This document shows positions 16,873 to 26,255 of a stretch of DNA of 64,000 nucleotides, piece after piece. The position numbers and the translations under genes were made by a program. Source of the stretch: Martinezella lusitana. Lineage in GTDB: Bacteria; Pseudomonadota; Alphaproteobacteria; Rhizobiales; Rhizobiaceae. The stretch's first letter is position 1; every line of letters starts with the position of its first letter. Location: NCBI RefSeq assembly GCF_014207095.1, contig NZ_JACHBG010000032.1, forward strand, positions 1 to 64,000. The letters run 5' to 3'. Under the pieces are notes generated by a model. The model worked only from the letters and a program-made list of their open reading frames with translations, was not told the DNA's origin and did no database searches.

Positions 16873-19229
16873 TGGAAACTTCCTTGGCCAAGAGAAAGCT
16901 GGGACTGCGCTCATTTCGCGCCAAGTTTCTGATCGTTGTCGGCGGCGCCGTTCTATTCGACTTGATGGTCAGTGGCGGCCTGGCGCTCTGGAACGTTCAG
17001 CGTCTATCGCGCAATGCGACAACCGAAGTCGGCCAAGGCCTTGAGAAGGCAAGCCAAGATTACATCCGTTCCTATGCGGATTCCACCGCCACGCAGGTCG
17101 GCCTCCTCGTCGATCAGGTCCACTCCGACGTGAAGGCGCTCGCAGGGGTATTGCAGGGCCAGATCGACAACCCCACGAGGAGCGGAGCGATCGGCTCCGC
17201 CATGGACAAGGCCTCTCCCGGCGCCGTAACGGTCACCTATGATCCGACTGGTCAGTGGGCTCAAAATGCTCCCGGGACACCATCGGTCGTCAGCGTATGG
17301 GGCTACATGCTGGACAAGGATCATCGCCCCCTGCCCCAGGTCCAGGCCGACATCGAATGGAGTGCGGTGCTCAATCTCGTTGCGCCATCCCTGCTGCACA
17401 ACGGCGCATCGAAGCTGCAAATGTATTACATCGGGCCGCGGGAGCGCCCGATCTTCCGAACGGCTCCCTATACGACCCAGGCGCAGACCTTCGACCGGCT
17501 CTACCCGGGCCACAACACATCCGACTTTTGGACTTTCTTCTTTCCCGGTCTTTATGAATCCTGGCAGCAATGGGCCGCAACTCCATCATCGCGACCAGTT
17601 GCTGACTATATTACCCAAACCGCGCCCTACACCGACGCGATTACAGGCAAGCTCATCGTCAGCTTCTTTCACCCGCTATGGACGCCGGATCGGCATGGCA
17701 TCGCCGGCGCTGCCGGGGCAGATATCACTCTCACCCAGCTGGCGGAGATCGTCGAGAATGTCAAAGTGGCCCAAAGCGGCTTCGGCTTCCTGACAATGTC
17801 GAACGGAAACGTCGTCGCGATCAATCCGGTCGGCGAAAAGATCATCGGCCTGCGTGCCTCGAACGATGCGGCCACCAAGGGTGTGACCGGCCTCGATCGA
17901 TCATTGCGCAACAGCGTGCAAAAGGCGATCACGACACTGCCGCTCGATGCAGACGGCGCAATACAGCATATTTCCCTCGACGAACAGGGTGAGAAGGTTC
18001 CCTATCTTGTCGTCGTCAAGCAACTGCATCCGACCAATCTCTGGGTGGAAGGGCCGGTGCAGCGTGAAATCATGTCGCTTGGGATCGTGGTGCCCGAACG
18101 CGAAATCTACGCCTCGCTCATAGCAGCCAAAGAGGAGATATCGCGCGCCACCAATCGCATCCTACTCTACCAGATCATGGCGGTTCTGGTCTCGCTGATG
18201 ATTGTCACGGCAGCGGTATTTGCCGCTTCGAAACGTGTCACCGGCGGGATCAGCGCGCTGGCGAGCGCCGCAAAGCGCATACAGGCAAAGGATTACTCTG
18301 TCAGGGTCGACATCTCGACCAAGGACGAAGTTGGGGAGGCCGGTATCGCCTTCAACCGCATGGCCGAGGATATCAGCTTCCATACCGAAAATCTCGAGAA
18401 GCTCGTATCCGATCGAACCAAGGAAATCGAAGCGGCGAAGGAAGAGATTTCAACCCTGAACGGCCAGCTGAAAAGCGAAAACCTGAGGCTGGGCGCAGAG
18501 CTCAATGTTGCGCGACAAATACAGCTCATGGTGCTGCCGCGCGCCAAGGAGCTCACCGCCAACAAGAACCTGGAAATCGCGGCTTACATGCGCCCGGCCG
18601 ATGAAGTCGGCGGCGACTATTACGACGTTCTGCAAAATGGAAACAATCTGAAGATCGGCATCGGCGACGTCACCGGTCACGGGCTTGAGAGCGGCGTACT
18701 CATGCTGATGGTGCAATCGATCGCTCGCGCATTGCAGGAAGCCGGTGAAATGGATCCGGCAAAATTCCTGACCGACCTCAACCGCGCAATTTTCAAAAAT
18801 ATCGAGAGGACCAAGACGGACAAGCACCTGACCTTGTCGTTCCTCGACTATGACGGCAAGCGGCTGACGATCTCCGGCCAGCACGAAGATATGATCATCG
18901 TTCGTCAGAACGGCAAGGTTGAACGGATCGAGACCGGGGATCTCGGTCTTCCTGTCGGTCTCGAACCCGATATAGCCCCCTTTATCGATACACGCGAGAT
19001 CCCCTTCGAAAGGGGCGATATGGTTGTCCTCCACACGGATGGCGTCACCGAAGCGGAGAATTCAAAAGGCGAATTGTTCGGCTTCGAGCGGCTTCTGGAA
19101 GATGCCCGCCGCCTGCATGGCGGCACGGCCGAAGAAGTGGTCAAGGGCATACTCGACGACCTCATGACCTATATCGGAACCCAGAAGATTCATGATGATA
19201 TTACTCTTGTCGTGATGCGACACAGGTGA
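16869..19229 (+). CDS. SiaA/RsbU-like membrane sensor with HAMP and PP2C (SpoIIE) phosphatase
   Basis: This is a 786-residue protein. A first membrane helix lies near residues 20-45, followed by a large periplasmic Cache-like sensor (about 45-430). A second helix (YQIMAVLVSLMIVTAAVFAA), HAMP, a coiled coil (EIEAAKEEISTLNGQLKSEN) and a PP2C phosphatase complete it. Phosphatase metal ligands are visible in DEVGGDYYDV, GDVTGHG, LHTDGVTEAEN and HDDITLVVM. Such enzymes dephosphorylate STAS antagonists to release partner proteins. It follows the methyltransferase fusion with ATGA overlap and precedes kinase-like and STAS genes, so this is a complete partner-switch set. The layout resembles SiaA of Pseudomonas. 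Confidence 0.88.
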   Translation: MMETSLAKRKLGLRSFRAKFLIVVGGAVLFDLMVSGGLALWNVQRLSRNATTEVGQGLEKASQDYIRSYADSTATQVGLLVDQVHSDVKALAGVLQGQIDNPTRSGAIGSAMDKASPGAVTVTYDPTGQWAQNAPGTPSVVSVWGYMLDKDHRPLPQVQADIEWSAVLNLVAPSLLHNGASKLQMYYIGPRERPIFRTAPYTTQAQTFDRLYPGHNTSDFWTFFFPGLYESWQQWAATPSSRPVADYITQTAPYTDAITGKLIVSFFHPLWTPDRHGIAGAAGADITLTQLAEIVENVKVAQSGFGFLTMSNGNVVAINPVGEKIIGLRASNDAATKGVTGLDRSLRNSVQKAITTLPLDADGAIQHISLDEQGEKVPYLVVVKQLHPTNLWVEGPVQREIMSLGIVVPEREIYASLIAAKEEISRATNRILLYQIMAVLVSLMIVTAAVFAASKRVTGGISALASAAKRIQAKDYSVRVDISTKDEVGEAGIAFNRMAEDISFHTENLEKLVSDRTKEIEAAKEEISTLNGQLKSENLRLGAELNVARQIQLMVLPRAKELTANKNLEIAAYMRPADEVGGDYYDVLQNGNNLKIGIGDVTGHGLESGVLMLMVQSIARALQEAGEMDPAKFLTDLNRAIFKNIERTKTDKHLTLSFLDYDGKRLTISGQHEDMIIVRQNGKVERIETGDLGLPVGLEPDIAPFIDTREIPFERGDMVVLHTDGVTEAENSKGELFGFERLLEDARRLHGGTAEEVVKGILDDLMTYIGTQKIHDDITLVVMRHR

Positions 19230-19232
19230 GAG

Positions 19233-19787
19233 ATGACAACTGCAACCTTCGGCCAACAACATCTGGTTTCGTTCAATACGGCCAATGCCTTGCGAATCTG
19301 CCTGTTTGACGGGCCGCTGCATTTGGCCTGGCGCCACTCCGCCATGACTTCAGACTTCATCGCCGAAACCATGTCGCTCGGCTTCCGCTCCTCAGAGCGG
19401 CAATACAAGACGATCCGGCACGACATCGGCTATCTGACAAACGAGCTCATCGAAAACTCGATCAAGTTTCGCGCTGCAGGCGAGATCATGATCGAAGCGC
19501 TGACGGACGCTCATAGTTTCAGGATGCGCATCGCAAACCTGATCGACCACGATGCAACTGCCCGCTTCCAGGAATTGTTGCAGAAGGTGACGAATGGCGA
19601 TCCCGGCGACCTCCTTATAGAACAGATCGAGACCAGTGTTCTTGCGGGCGACAATGCGTCCGGGTTAGGACTGTTGACTTTGATGAGTGATTACCAGGTT
19701 CAACTGGCCTGGCACTTCGACCAAGGCGGTCCGCACAAGCGGACAAAACTTCAAACCTATGCCGCGATGGCAATTTCATCATCGTGA
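19233..19787 (+). CDS. GHKL-type kinase-like protein of a partner switch (SiaB / slr1658-like)
   Basis: This 184-residue soluble protein has an N-box-like LTNELIENSIKF near 68-79 and a glycine segment ASGLGLLTLMSDY near 148-160. These are expected of anti-sigma-type serine kinases and their slr1658-like relatives. It begins three bases after the phosphatase stop, so it is in the same operon. It would phosphorylate the small STAS protein that follows. Kinase activity is an inference, because the ATP lid is not clearly visible. Confidence 0.75.
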   Translation: MTTATFGQQHLVSFNTANALRICLFDGPLHLAWRHSAMTSDFIAETMSLGFRSSERQYKTIRHDIGYLTNELIENSIKFRAAGEIMIEALTDAHSFRMRIANLIDHDATARFQELLQKVTNGDPGDLLIEQIETSVLAGDNASGLGLLTLMSDYQVQLAWHFDQGGPHKRTKLQTYAAMAISSS

Positions 19788-19805
19788 ACCCGCGAGAGGC
19801 CGTTT

Positions 19806-20144
19806 ATGGAAATCAAAGAAGAAGCGTTCCGCATCTGGTCCGAAGGTAGCACCCTATATTTCGACGGGACCATGCGTTTAGCCGGTCCAGACGCCTATGC
19901 GCCGGTCTATGATCTGGCCAGACAGGTTCTTCACGGGAACGGCGGCAAGGCAACCTTCGATTTGACCGGTTTGCAGTTCCTGAACTCGTCCGGGATCAAC
20001 TTGCTTGCCAAGCTGACGATCGAAGCCCGAAAGCACGCCGACATCCATCTTACGGTATGCGGATCGTCGCAAATCCCTTGGCAAATGAAGTCCCTGCCGA
20101 ACCTGAAGAAGCTTCACCCACGACTGGACCTGCGCTTGACCTAG
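19806..20144 (+). CDS. Small STAS-domain anti-sigma-factor-antagonist-like protein (SiaC / slr1659-like)
   Basis: This 112-residue single-domain protein carries FDLTGLQFLNSSGINLLAKL. The Ser of NSSGIN is the expected phosphorylation site of STAS antagonists. It closes the signalling operon 18 bases after the kinase-like gene. It should be phosphorylated by the GHKL protein and dephosphorylated by the PP2C protein. Its partner is unknown but may be the GGDEF-EAL protein or the methyltransferase fusion. Confidence 0.8.
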   Translation: MEIKEEAFRIWSEGSTLYFDGTMRLAGPDAYAPVYDLARQVLHGNGGKATFDLTGLQFLNSSGINLLAKLTIEARKHADIHLTVCGSSQIPWQMKSLPNLKKLHPRLDLRLT

Positions 20145-20701
20145 AGGCGACCGTTTGAAAGCCAAGCGAGAAGTCGTCTCTCAGACCCAAGCGTCTCACG
20201 CAGCGGAAAGCACCTAAAAGGGCTATATCGCCTAGCGCCAAATGTGGCACAGACGAGGTTTTCCGGCGCCCCCAGCACGACTTTGCCATTTATCACAGCC
20301 TTGTGGCGCAGCCGCAGCTGCGTCTGCCGGACTGAGCATGCGCTCATTTTTCAGCGTCACCCGGATTTTACGCCACAGCGGACATATACTAACCAAGAAA
20401 TGGAAACAATAGATCAATCGAGTTTAAATTGAAAAGAAAATCACAAAAATACTTCAAGTACCAAAGAAAAAATCTGCAACTCAGGTTAGTTTACTGCAAG
20501 TATATCAGTCCATTGAGTACATATAAAAATGGACAGAATGCAAAGTTTCCGCATTCTCTGCTAACGACAGCATAGTTAAATATTAGTAAACTATAATCTC
20601 AAGTTGCAGCAATGACCTCTAATTGTAATCGCATCTAACAAGGACAGAAATTCTGTTTTCCTTGAACACTCGGCTTTGTGTCTAATTTCCGGGAGGGTTT
20701 G
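20145..20701. promoter_or_regulatory. Long AT-rich regulatory region upstream of uxs1
   Basis: This gap of about 560 bases has no convincing gene and becomes very AT-rich after 20340. It holds two inverted repeats. AGAATGC/GCATTCT lies at 20535-20557 with a 9-base spacer. AGTTTACT (20488-20495) pairs with AGTAAACT (20585-20592). In S. meliloti the c-di-GMP-bound activator CuxR acts at the uxs1 promoter, so its site is expected here. The link to these repeats is inferred. Confidence 0.5.
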
Positions 20702-21715
20702 ATGGGCATAGCGTTCAAATCTGCGAGTATATCTCCAACAAATACGAAAAAGCGGACAGTTCTTGTTGCCGGCGGCGCCGGATTTCTTGGTTCACATCTG
20801 TGCGACCGGCTTCTGCAGAGTGGTCATGAGGTCATCTGCGTGGATGATTTCTCAACTGGGCGGATAGATAACATCAGACATCTGCTTCGTTATGATACAT
20901 TCAGCTTCGTCCGCCACGACGTCATTGCATCGCTCGATATCCCCGTCAATGAAATCTACAATCTAGCCTGTCCGGCATCGCCGCCCCACTATCAGGCGGA
21001 CCCCATTCATACGATGAAGACATGTGTCTTCGGCTCGCTCAATCTTCTGGAGCTCGCCACACGTCACCAGGCACGTATCTTCCAGGCGTCTACCTCGGAA
21101 ATCTATGGAGACCCGCAGGTACATCCGCAACCGGAGAACTACTGGGGCAACGTCAACTCCTTCGGTCCCCGCTCCTGCTATGATGAAGGCAAGCGCTCCG
21201 CCGAAACGCTCTTCCGGGATTTTCACGCCCAGTACGGCGTCGACATCAGGATTGCGCGAATATTCAACACCTATGGCCCACGCATGCGTCCCGATGACGG
21301 CCGGGTCGTTTCCAACTTTATTGTGCAAGCCCTCAAAGGCCAGGATATCACCGTCTATGGTGATGGATCCCAAACGCGATCCTTCTGCTACGTTGCTGAT
21401 CTGATCGAAGGCTTCATCCGCCTGATGGGCAACGAAACGACCATTCACACGCCCGTCAATCTCGGCAATCCGGCGGAATTTACCGTACGCGAGCTCGCCG
21501 AAAAGGTCATCACCATGACCGGCTCGTCGTCGCATGTCGTCTACCAGCCTCTGCCGATCGACGACCCGCGCCAGCGGCGGCCCGATATTACCGTTGCCAA
21601 ACACGAACTTGGATGGGAACCATCCGTCGCTCTGGCAGATGGCCTGGAATCCACCATTGCCTACTTCGAGCGCCAGCTTGTGCGTCCCAACAGCGAGCTT
21701 TTCGAGGTTGCGTGA
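20702..21715 (+). CDS. uxs1: UDP-glucuronate decarboxylase / UDP-xylose synthase
   Basis: This 337-residue short-chain dehydrogenase-fold enzyme starts at 20702 after GGGAGG. It has the NAD motif VAGGAGFLGSHL, the catalytic YxxxK as YDEGK, the active-site STSEIYGDP, and the typical RIFNTYGPRMRPDDGR. It converts UDP-glucuronate to UDP-xylose in the cytoplasm. Its stop overlaps the next start by one base. In S. meliloti this gene heads the operon for an arabinose-containing polysaccharide. Confidence 0.9.
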   Translation: MGIAFKSASISPTNTKKRTVLVAGGAGFLGSHLCDRLLQSGHEVICVDDFSTGRIDNIRHLLRYDTFSFVRHDVIASLDIPVNEIYNLACPASPPHYQADPIHTMKTCVFGSLNLLELATRHQARIFQASTSEIYGDPQVHPQPENYWGNVNSFGPRSCYDEGKRSAETLFRDFHAQYGVDIRIARIFNTYGPRMRPDDGRVVSNFIVQALKGQDITVYGDGSQTRSFCYVADLIEGFIRLMGNETTIHTPVNLGNPAEFTVRELAEKVITMTGSSSHVVYQPLPIDDPRQRRPDITVAKHELGWEPSVALADGLESTIAYFERQLVRPNSELFEVA

Positions 21716-22701
21716 TGTCCAGGCAAACAATACTCGTCGTGGGTGGCGCCGGCTTCATCGGCAGCCATACCGCCAAGCACCTCCATAACCAAGGCTTCCA
21801 GCCGGTCGTCTATGACAATCTGTCGACCGGCCACCCCTCCTCGGTGCGTTGGGGGCCTTTGGTGGAGGGAGATATCCTCAACATGTGGCGGCTGGCGGAA
21901 ACGATCCTCCAGTACAAGCCCGCAGCGATCATCCATTTCGCCGCATCGGCCTATGTCGGCGAATCCGTAGAAAATCCCGCGAAGTACTATGCGAACAATG
22001 TGAACGGCACGCTGTCAGTGCTGGAGGCATGCCGCCGTGCGAATGCGGACAAGCTGATTTTTTCGTCGAGCTGCGCAATCTACGGAATTCCGGATCACCT
22101 GCCGATCCGCGAAACCGAGACACCGCGCCCCATCAATCCCTATGGCAGAACGAAGCTGATCGCCGAACATATGCTCGCCGACTATTCGTCTGCCTATGGG
22201 CTCAACTATGTGGCCCTGCGCTACTTCAACGCCTCAGGCGCCGATCCGGAGCGCGAACTCGGTGAGTGGCACAATCCGGAAACGCATCTCATTCCCCGCG
22301 CCTTGCTGGCAACAGGCGGGGCGCTTGAGACACTGGATGTTTTTGGCAGCGACTATGATACGCCCGATGGCACATGCGTCCGCGACTACATCCATGTAAC
22401 CGACCTTGCCAGAGCGCATGTCCTGGCGGTGGAATATCTTCTGTCTGGCGGAAACAACCTTGCCGTCAATCTCGGAACCGGACGCGGCACATCGATCAAG
22501 GAGATCATCCGTGCGATCGAACACGTCTGCGGCCGCCCGGTTCCCGTCGCCATGCGCATGCGCCGTGCCGGCGATCCGCCTGCCCTTTACGCAGCTTCGG
22601 ATCTTGCTGCCGAAAAACTCGGCTTCCGCGCGCTTCATTCGGACATCGAAACGATCATCCGCACAGCAGCCCCTTTCTTCGGATTGGAGGTGCGGGCATG
22701 A
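21715..22701 (+). CDS. uxe: UDP-sugar 4-epimerase (UDP-xylose/UDP-glucose, Uxe-like)
   Basis: This 328-residue GalE-family enzyme has VVGGAGFIGSHT for NAD, the catalytic YGRTK, and LRYFNASGADPERELGEWH. The ATG shares a base with the uxs1 stop. Directly after a UDP-xylose synthase, it should interconvert UDP-xylose and UDP-arabinose, and may also act on UDP-glucose. Sequence alone cannot separate this from a plain galE. The neighbourhood is the reason for the symbol. Confidence 0.85.
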   Translation: MSRQTILVVGGAGFIGSHTAKHLHNQGFQPVVYDNLSTGHPSSVRWGPLVEGDILNMWRLAETILQYKPAAIIHFAASAYVGESVENPAKYYANNVNGTLSVLEACRRANADKLIFSSSCAIYGIPDHLPIRETETPRPINPYGRTKLIAEHMLADYSSAYGLNYVALRYFNASGADPERELGEWHNPETHLIPRALLATGGALETLDVFGSDYDTPDGTCVRDYIHVTDLARAHVLAVEYLLSGGNNLAVNLGTGRGTSIKEIIRAIEHVCGRPVPVAMRMRRAGDPPALYAASDLAAEKLGFRALHSDIETIIRTAAPFFGLEVRA

Positions 22702-24533
22702 CCTCGATCCGGACACGTGCTCTTGCCACCCAAGACCAGCGATTGATGACCCGAATTCTGCAAGGTCCTCAGCGCCTGGAGTATATTGCTTGCGCCACAC
22801 TGTGGCTCGCCGCGCTCGGATATTTCTGGAGCTGGTGGCTTATACCGACTCACCATGTCGACGCGATAGGGTCTGTTCTGCTTACACTGGTGCTAGCCTG
22901 GGTGACGATCATTCCGACCTATTTCATAGCCGTCTTCTTTCGCGCCAAGAAGCCTATGGGGCAATTGCAATTGCCTGCGGGGAGCCGCATCGCAATGGTG
23001 GTTACCAAGGCGCCCTCCGAGCCGTTTACCGTCGTCGCACGGACGCTGAACGCGATGCTGATGCAGGACGTCCCTCACGATACCTGGCTTGCCGACGAGG
23101 ACCCATCGCCGTCGACGCTTGACTGGTGCCGCAAACACGACGTCCAGGTTTCCACTCGCAGAGGGCGCGAGGACTACCATCGCAAGAGCTGGCCGCGGCG
23201 CACCCGCTGCAAGGAAGGCAATCTTGCCTTCTTCTATGATCAATACGGCTACGAGCGGTATGACTTCGTGGCACAGCTCGATGCCGATCACGTGCCGGAG
23301 CAAGGCTATCTCTTCCAGATGCTTCGTCCCTTTGCGGATCCGGCGATCGGTTATGTGTCTGCGCCAAGTATCTGCGATCAGAATGCGCAGGAAAGCTGGT
23401 CAGCCCGTGGCCGCCTCTACGCCGAAGCCAGCATGCACGGGTCACTTCAGGCCGGATTCAATTGCGGTCTTGCGCCGCTCTGCATCGGCTCGCACTATGC
23501 CGTTCGCACCAAGGCCCTGCGCAGCATCGGTGGGCTGGGGCCGGAACTGGCCGAGGATCATTCCACCACGCTGATGATGAATGCGCATGGCTGGCGCGGC
23601 GTCCATGCACTCGACGCCATCGCTCATGGCGACGGGCCGCGGACGTTTGCCGATCTCATCACCCAGGAGTTTCAATGGTCGCGCAGCCTGATGATGATCC
23701 TGCTGCAATATTCGCCAAGCTTGCTCGGGCGGCTGCCGCTGCGCCTCAAGATCCAGTTTCTGTTTTCGCAGCTCTGGTATCCGCTGTTCTCACTCTTCAT
23801 GGCGCTGATGTTCGTCTTGCCGGTGATCGCGCTCGCTCGAGGGAAGACCTTCGTCGCGGTCTCCTACCCCGATTTCCTGCTGCATTTCGCACCGCAATCA
23901 CTTCTGCTGATCCTGTTTGCCTATCGCTGGCGCAGCACCGGCACGTTCCGGTCAATCGACGCCAAGATATTGAGTTGGGAGATGACACTGTTCCTGTTTG
24001 CCCGCTGGCCTTGGGCGCTGGCAGGAACGCTCGCCGCCATCCGTGATCGCGCGACCGGATCTTTCGTGGATTTCCGCGTAACGCCGAAAGGCACCTCCGA
24101 GGTAGACCCGATACCTTTCAGGATTCTTGCGCCTTATTGCATCCTGGCTCTGGTCTCTGTCCTGCCGGTACTGCTCGTTGGCACGGCAGGCGAAGCCGGC
24201 GGCTTCTACATCTTTGCGAGCATGAATGCCGCCATCTACACGCTGCTGCTGGTGGTCATCGTCCGTCAGCACGCCCGCGAAAACTCCGTCAGCACGGAAC
24301 GCAGGCACTTCTATCGCCCAGCACTCGCCAGCGGCTTGCTTGCATTGACTGCGCTACCGCTCGTCGGCCTCGTTGAACGCGGCCACGATGGGGTGCAATC
24401 GCTGGCCTGGAACGCTGATGGCTACACGCTGTTCGAAGAGCGCTCTTCCGTGGCAGGCGCAGGGGTCGGAGGACGCGGACTACACCGGTTGGTGTTCAAT
24501 CCGCACTGGCAAGTAAACAACGCGGGTAACTGA
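22698..24533 (+). CDS. Membrane GT2-family polysaccharide synthase (cellulose-synthase-like)
   Basis: This 611-residue processive-type glycosyltransferase has N-terminal membrane helices (about 28-75) and a cytoplasmic GT-A domain with DADHVPE near 194. It also has ELAEDHSTT near 285 and QEFQWSRS near 323, in place of the classical QxxRW. Several C-terminal membrane helices follow. It overlaps uxe by ATGA. It probably polymerises the arabinose-containing polymer and moves it across the inner membrane. The longer upstream reading in the same frame only overlaps uxe and was discarded. Confidence 0.85.
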   Translation: MTSIRTRALATQDQRLMTRILQGPQRLEYIACATLWLAALGYFWSWWLIPTHHVDAIGSVLLTLVLAWVTIIPTYFIAVFFRAKKPMGQLQLPAGSRIAMVVTKAPSEPFTVVARTLNAMLMQDVPHDTWLADEDPSPSTLDWCRKHDVQVSTRRGREDYHRKSWPRRTRCKEGNLAFFYDQYGYERYDFVAQLDADHVPEQGYLFQMLRPFADPAIGYVSAPSICDQNAQESWSARGRLYAEASMHGSLQAGFNCGLAPLCIGSHYAVRTKALRSIGGLGPELAEDHSTTLMMNAHGWRGVHALDAIAHGDGPRTFADLITQEFQWSRSLMMILLQYSPSLLGRLPLRLKIQFLFSQLWYPLFSLFMALMFVLPVIALARGKTFVAVSYPDFLLHFAPQSLLLILFAYRWRSTGTFRSIDAKILSWEMTLFLFARWPWALAGTLAAIRDRATGSFVDFRVTPKGTSEVDPIPFRILAPYCILALVSVLPVLLVGTAGEAGGFYIFASMNAAIYTLLLVVIVRQHARENSVSTERRHFYRPALASGLLALTALPLVGLVERGHDGVQSLAWNADGYTLFEERSSVAGAGVGGRGLHRLVFNPHWQVNNAGN

Positions 24534-24723
24534 GGTTCAAGACGGGAAGGACGCCCTCGGCGGGAGGCCAGATGAAAATGGTTGTCGATGGTATCGGACA
24601 TGCAGGCTTGATCGGCGGCGGATGCTTTGCCGAGCACACGATTGCCGGCTTCCAAAATCGGCGGCCGGCCGCTCGGACAGCAACGACAAAGCCGCATTCC
24701 AATCAGACCATGGGAGAAATGAT

Positions 24724-25263
24724 ATGAAGCCATTGAAAAATATAGCCTCTCTCATCCCCGCGACATCGCTCGCATTTGCGATCGTTCTTGGGGTCGCCGC
24801 GGAGAGCAGCACTGTTCAAGCCGCGGCAACCATGACATTGCCGGACGGCGCAAGGCCGATGACGGCAGTCGAATTATACACGCTTTATCACGACAAGAGC
24901 TGGCGCTGGCCCGACGGCGCGGGCCGAATGGAGAACATCGACAGGCGGTTTTCCGCCTGGGTCGACGGAACGGGAGGGCAATCCTGGGCCGAGGGTCGAT
25001 GGGCCGTGACGGACAACGGCCGCCTATGTCTTGACGCAACCTGGCATGCCACAAATGGCCAGTTTCCCGCCAAGACCTGCTTCGTTCATCGCATACTCGA
25101 TGGAACGATCTATCAAAAGAGAGAGACTGGCGGGACATGGTTCGTGTTTCGCCATCCCGTCACCAAACAAACCGATGAGGCGACAAAGTTGATCGCCGAT
25201 GATCTGGTCTCACAGCGACTGGAAGCCATGAAGGCCGCCCTGACCGTTCACAAAACCGACTGA
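24724..25263 (+). CDS. Secreted DUF995-like protein 1
   Basis: This 179-residue protein has an N-terminal hydrophobic signal region, ending near VQAAATM. The mature domain has MTAVELYTLYHDKSWRWPDG, GRWAVTDNGRLCLDATWH, a second Cys in KTCFVH, and GTWFVFRHPVTK. The same pattern recurs in the gene at 26256, so the two are paralogues. The domain resembles DUF995 and its function is unknown. Sitting between a polysaccharide synthase and a GH26-like hydrolase, it is probably a periplasmic or surface helper for polymer export or attachment. Confidence 0.75.
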   Translation: MKPLKNIASLIPATSLAFAIVLGVAAESSTVQAAATMTLPDGARPMTAVELYTLYHDKSWRWPDGAGRMENIDRRFSAWVDGTGGQSWAEGRWAVTDNGRLCLDATWHATNGQFPAKTCFVHRILDGTIYQKRETGGTWFVFRHPVTKQTDEATKLIADDLVSQRLEAMKAALTVHKTD

Positions 25264-25280
25264 GGGAAGGAGGCAATGCG

Positions 25281-26225
25281 ATGAAAACCCTATCGAAACT
25301 GACAACTGCTTTGCTTGCGACCGGCGTCCTTTGCGGAGGGGTATACGCCGCCAGCGGAGGTCTGGAGGCAAGAGCCGATACCCGGCCGCTGTTCAACGAC
25401 AAGAGGCCGATTCTCACACCGCAATCGCTACCGGGAGGTGCCTACGATCCGAACGGCGACTTCTCCAATGATCCGAACCCGAAGATCGAGCATCTCTTTC
25501 TGCCTTGGGAAGATGTCGATCTGTCGACCTTGAAGACGGCGGATGACTATGCGCACCAACGCGGCCGTTCGTTGCTGATCACCATCGAGCCATGGTCTTG
25601 GGCGCGCAATTGGCGTGTCACACCGACCGATCTGCTCAATGGGATTCTGGCCGGTCACTACGATGCCAACATGACGGCGATCTGCTCGGAGGCCGCCAAG
25701 CTCAAGACGCCTGTTACCATTCGCTGGGCCCACGAAATGGACGAGAAGAATGGGCAATTCACCTGGGCGTACTGGAAAGCGGAGGACTATGTAAAGGCTT
25801 ACAGACACGCTGTAACCGTGTGCCGCAAGAGCCTACCGACGGCGAAATACATGTGGTCTCCGATGGGTAAAGAAGGGCTCGAAGCCTATTATCCCGGCGA
25901 TTCATTCGTGGATGTCGTCGGCTTGTCGGTCTTCGGCTATCAGCCGTTCGATCAGCGCACGCTGGGCCGGGATTCGACCTTCGTTGAGGCAACCAAACCC
26001 GGATACGATCGCGTCAAGCGTTTCAAGAAGCCCATCGTCATCGCCGAACTGGGCTATCAGGGGAATGAGGCCTACACGCGCGGTTGGGCCGAAGAAGCGA
26101 ACAAACCCCATAGCCAGTTCCCTGACCTGCAAGCTGTCGTCTACTTCAACGACCGCGAAGTCTATCCTTGGCCCTATGGCCTTGGCCGACCGGACTGGCG
26201 CGTTGCCAGCCCGCTGTTGAACTGA
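25281..26225 (+). CDS. Secreted GH26-like glycoside hydrolase (beta-mannanase fold)
   Basis: This 314-residue protein has a signal peptide ending near VYAASG. RWAHEMD near residue 153 fits the acid/base glutamate of GH26, and IVIAELGYQG near 255 fits the nucleophile. ITIEPWSWARNW is also typical. It should cleave or trim a beta-linked polysaccharide in the periplasm or outside. In a synthesis operon it more likely edits or releases the polymer than feeds the cell. The exact linkage is not predictable. Confidence 0.8.
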   Translation: MKTLSKLTTALLATGVLCGGVYAASGGLEARADTRPLFNDKRPILTPQSLPGGAYDPNGDFSNDPNPKIEHLFLPWEDVDLSTLKTADDYAHQRGRSLLITIEPWSWARNWRVTPTDLLNGILAGHYDANMTAICSEAAKLKTPVTIRWAHEMDEKNGQFTWAYWKAEDYVKAYRHAVTVCRKSLPTAKYMWSPMGKEGLEAYYPGDSFVDVVGLSVFGYQPFDQRTLGRDSTFVEATKPGYDRVKRFKKPIVIAELGYQGNEAYTRGWAEEANKPHSQFPDLQAVVYFNDREVYPWPYGLGRPDWRVASPLLN

Positions 26226-26255
26226 TCGTTGCGATGAAAGGTTGAGGAGAAGCAA

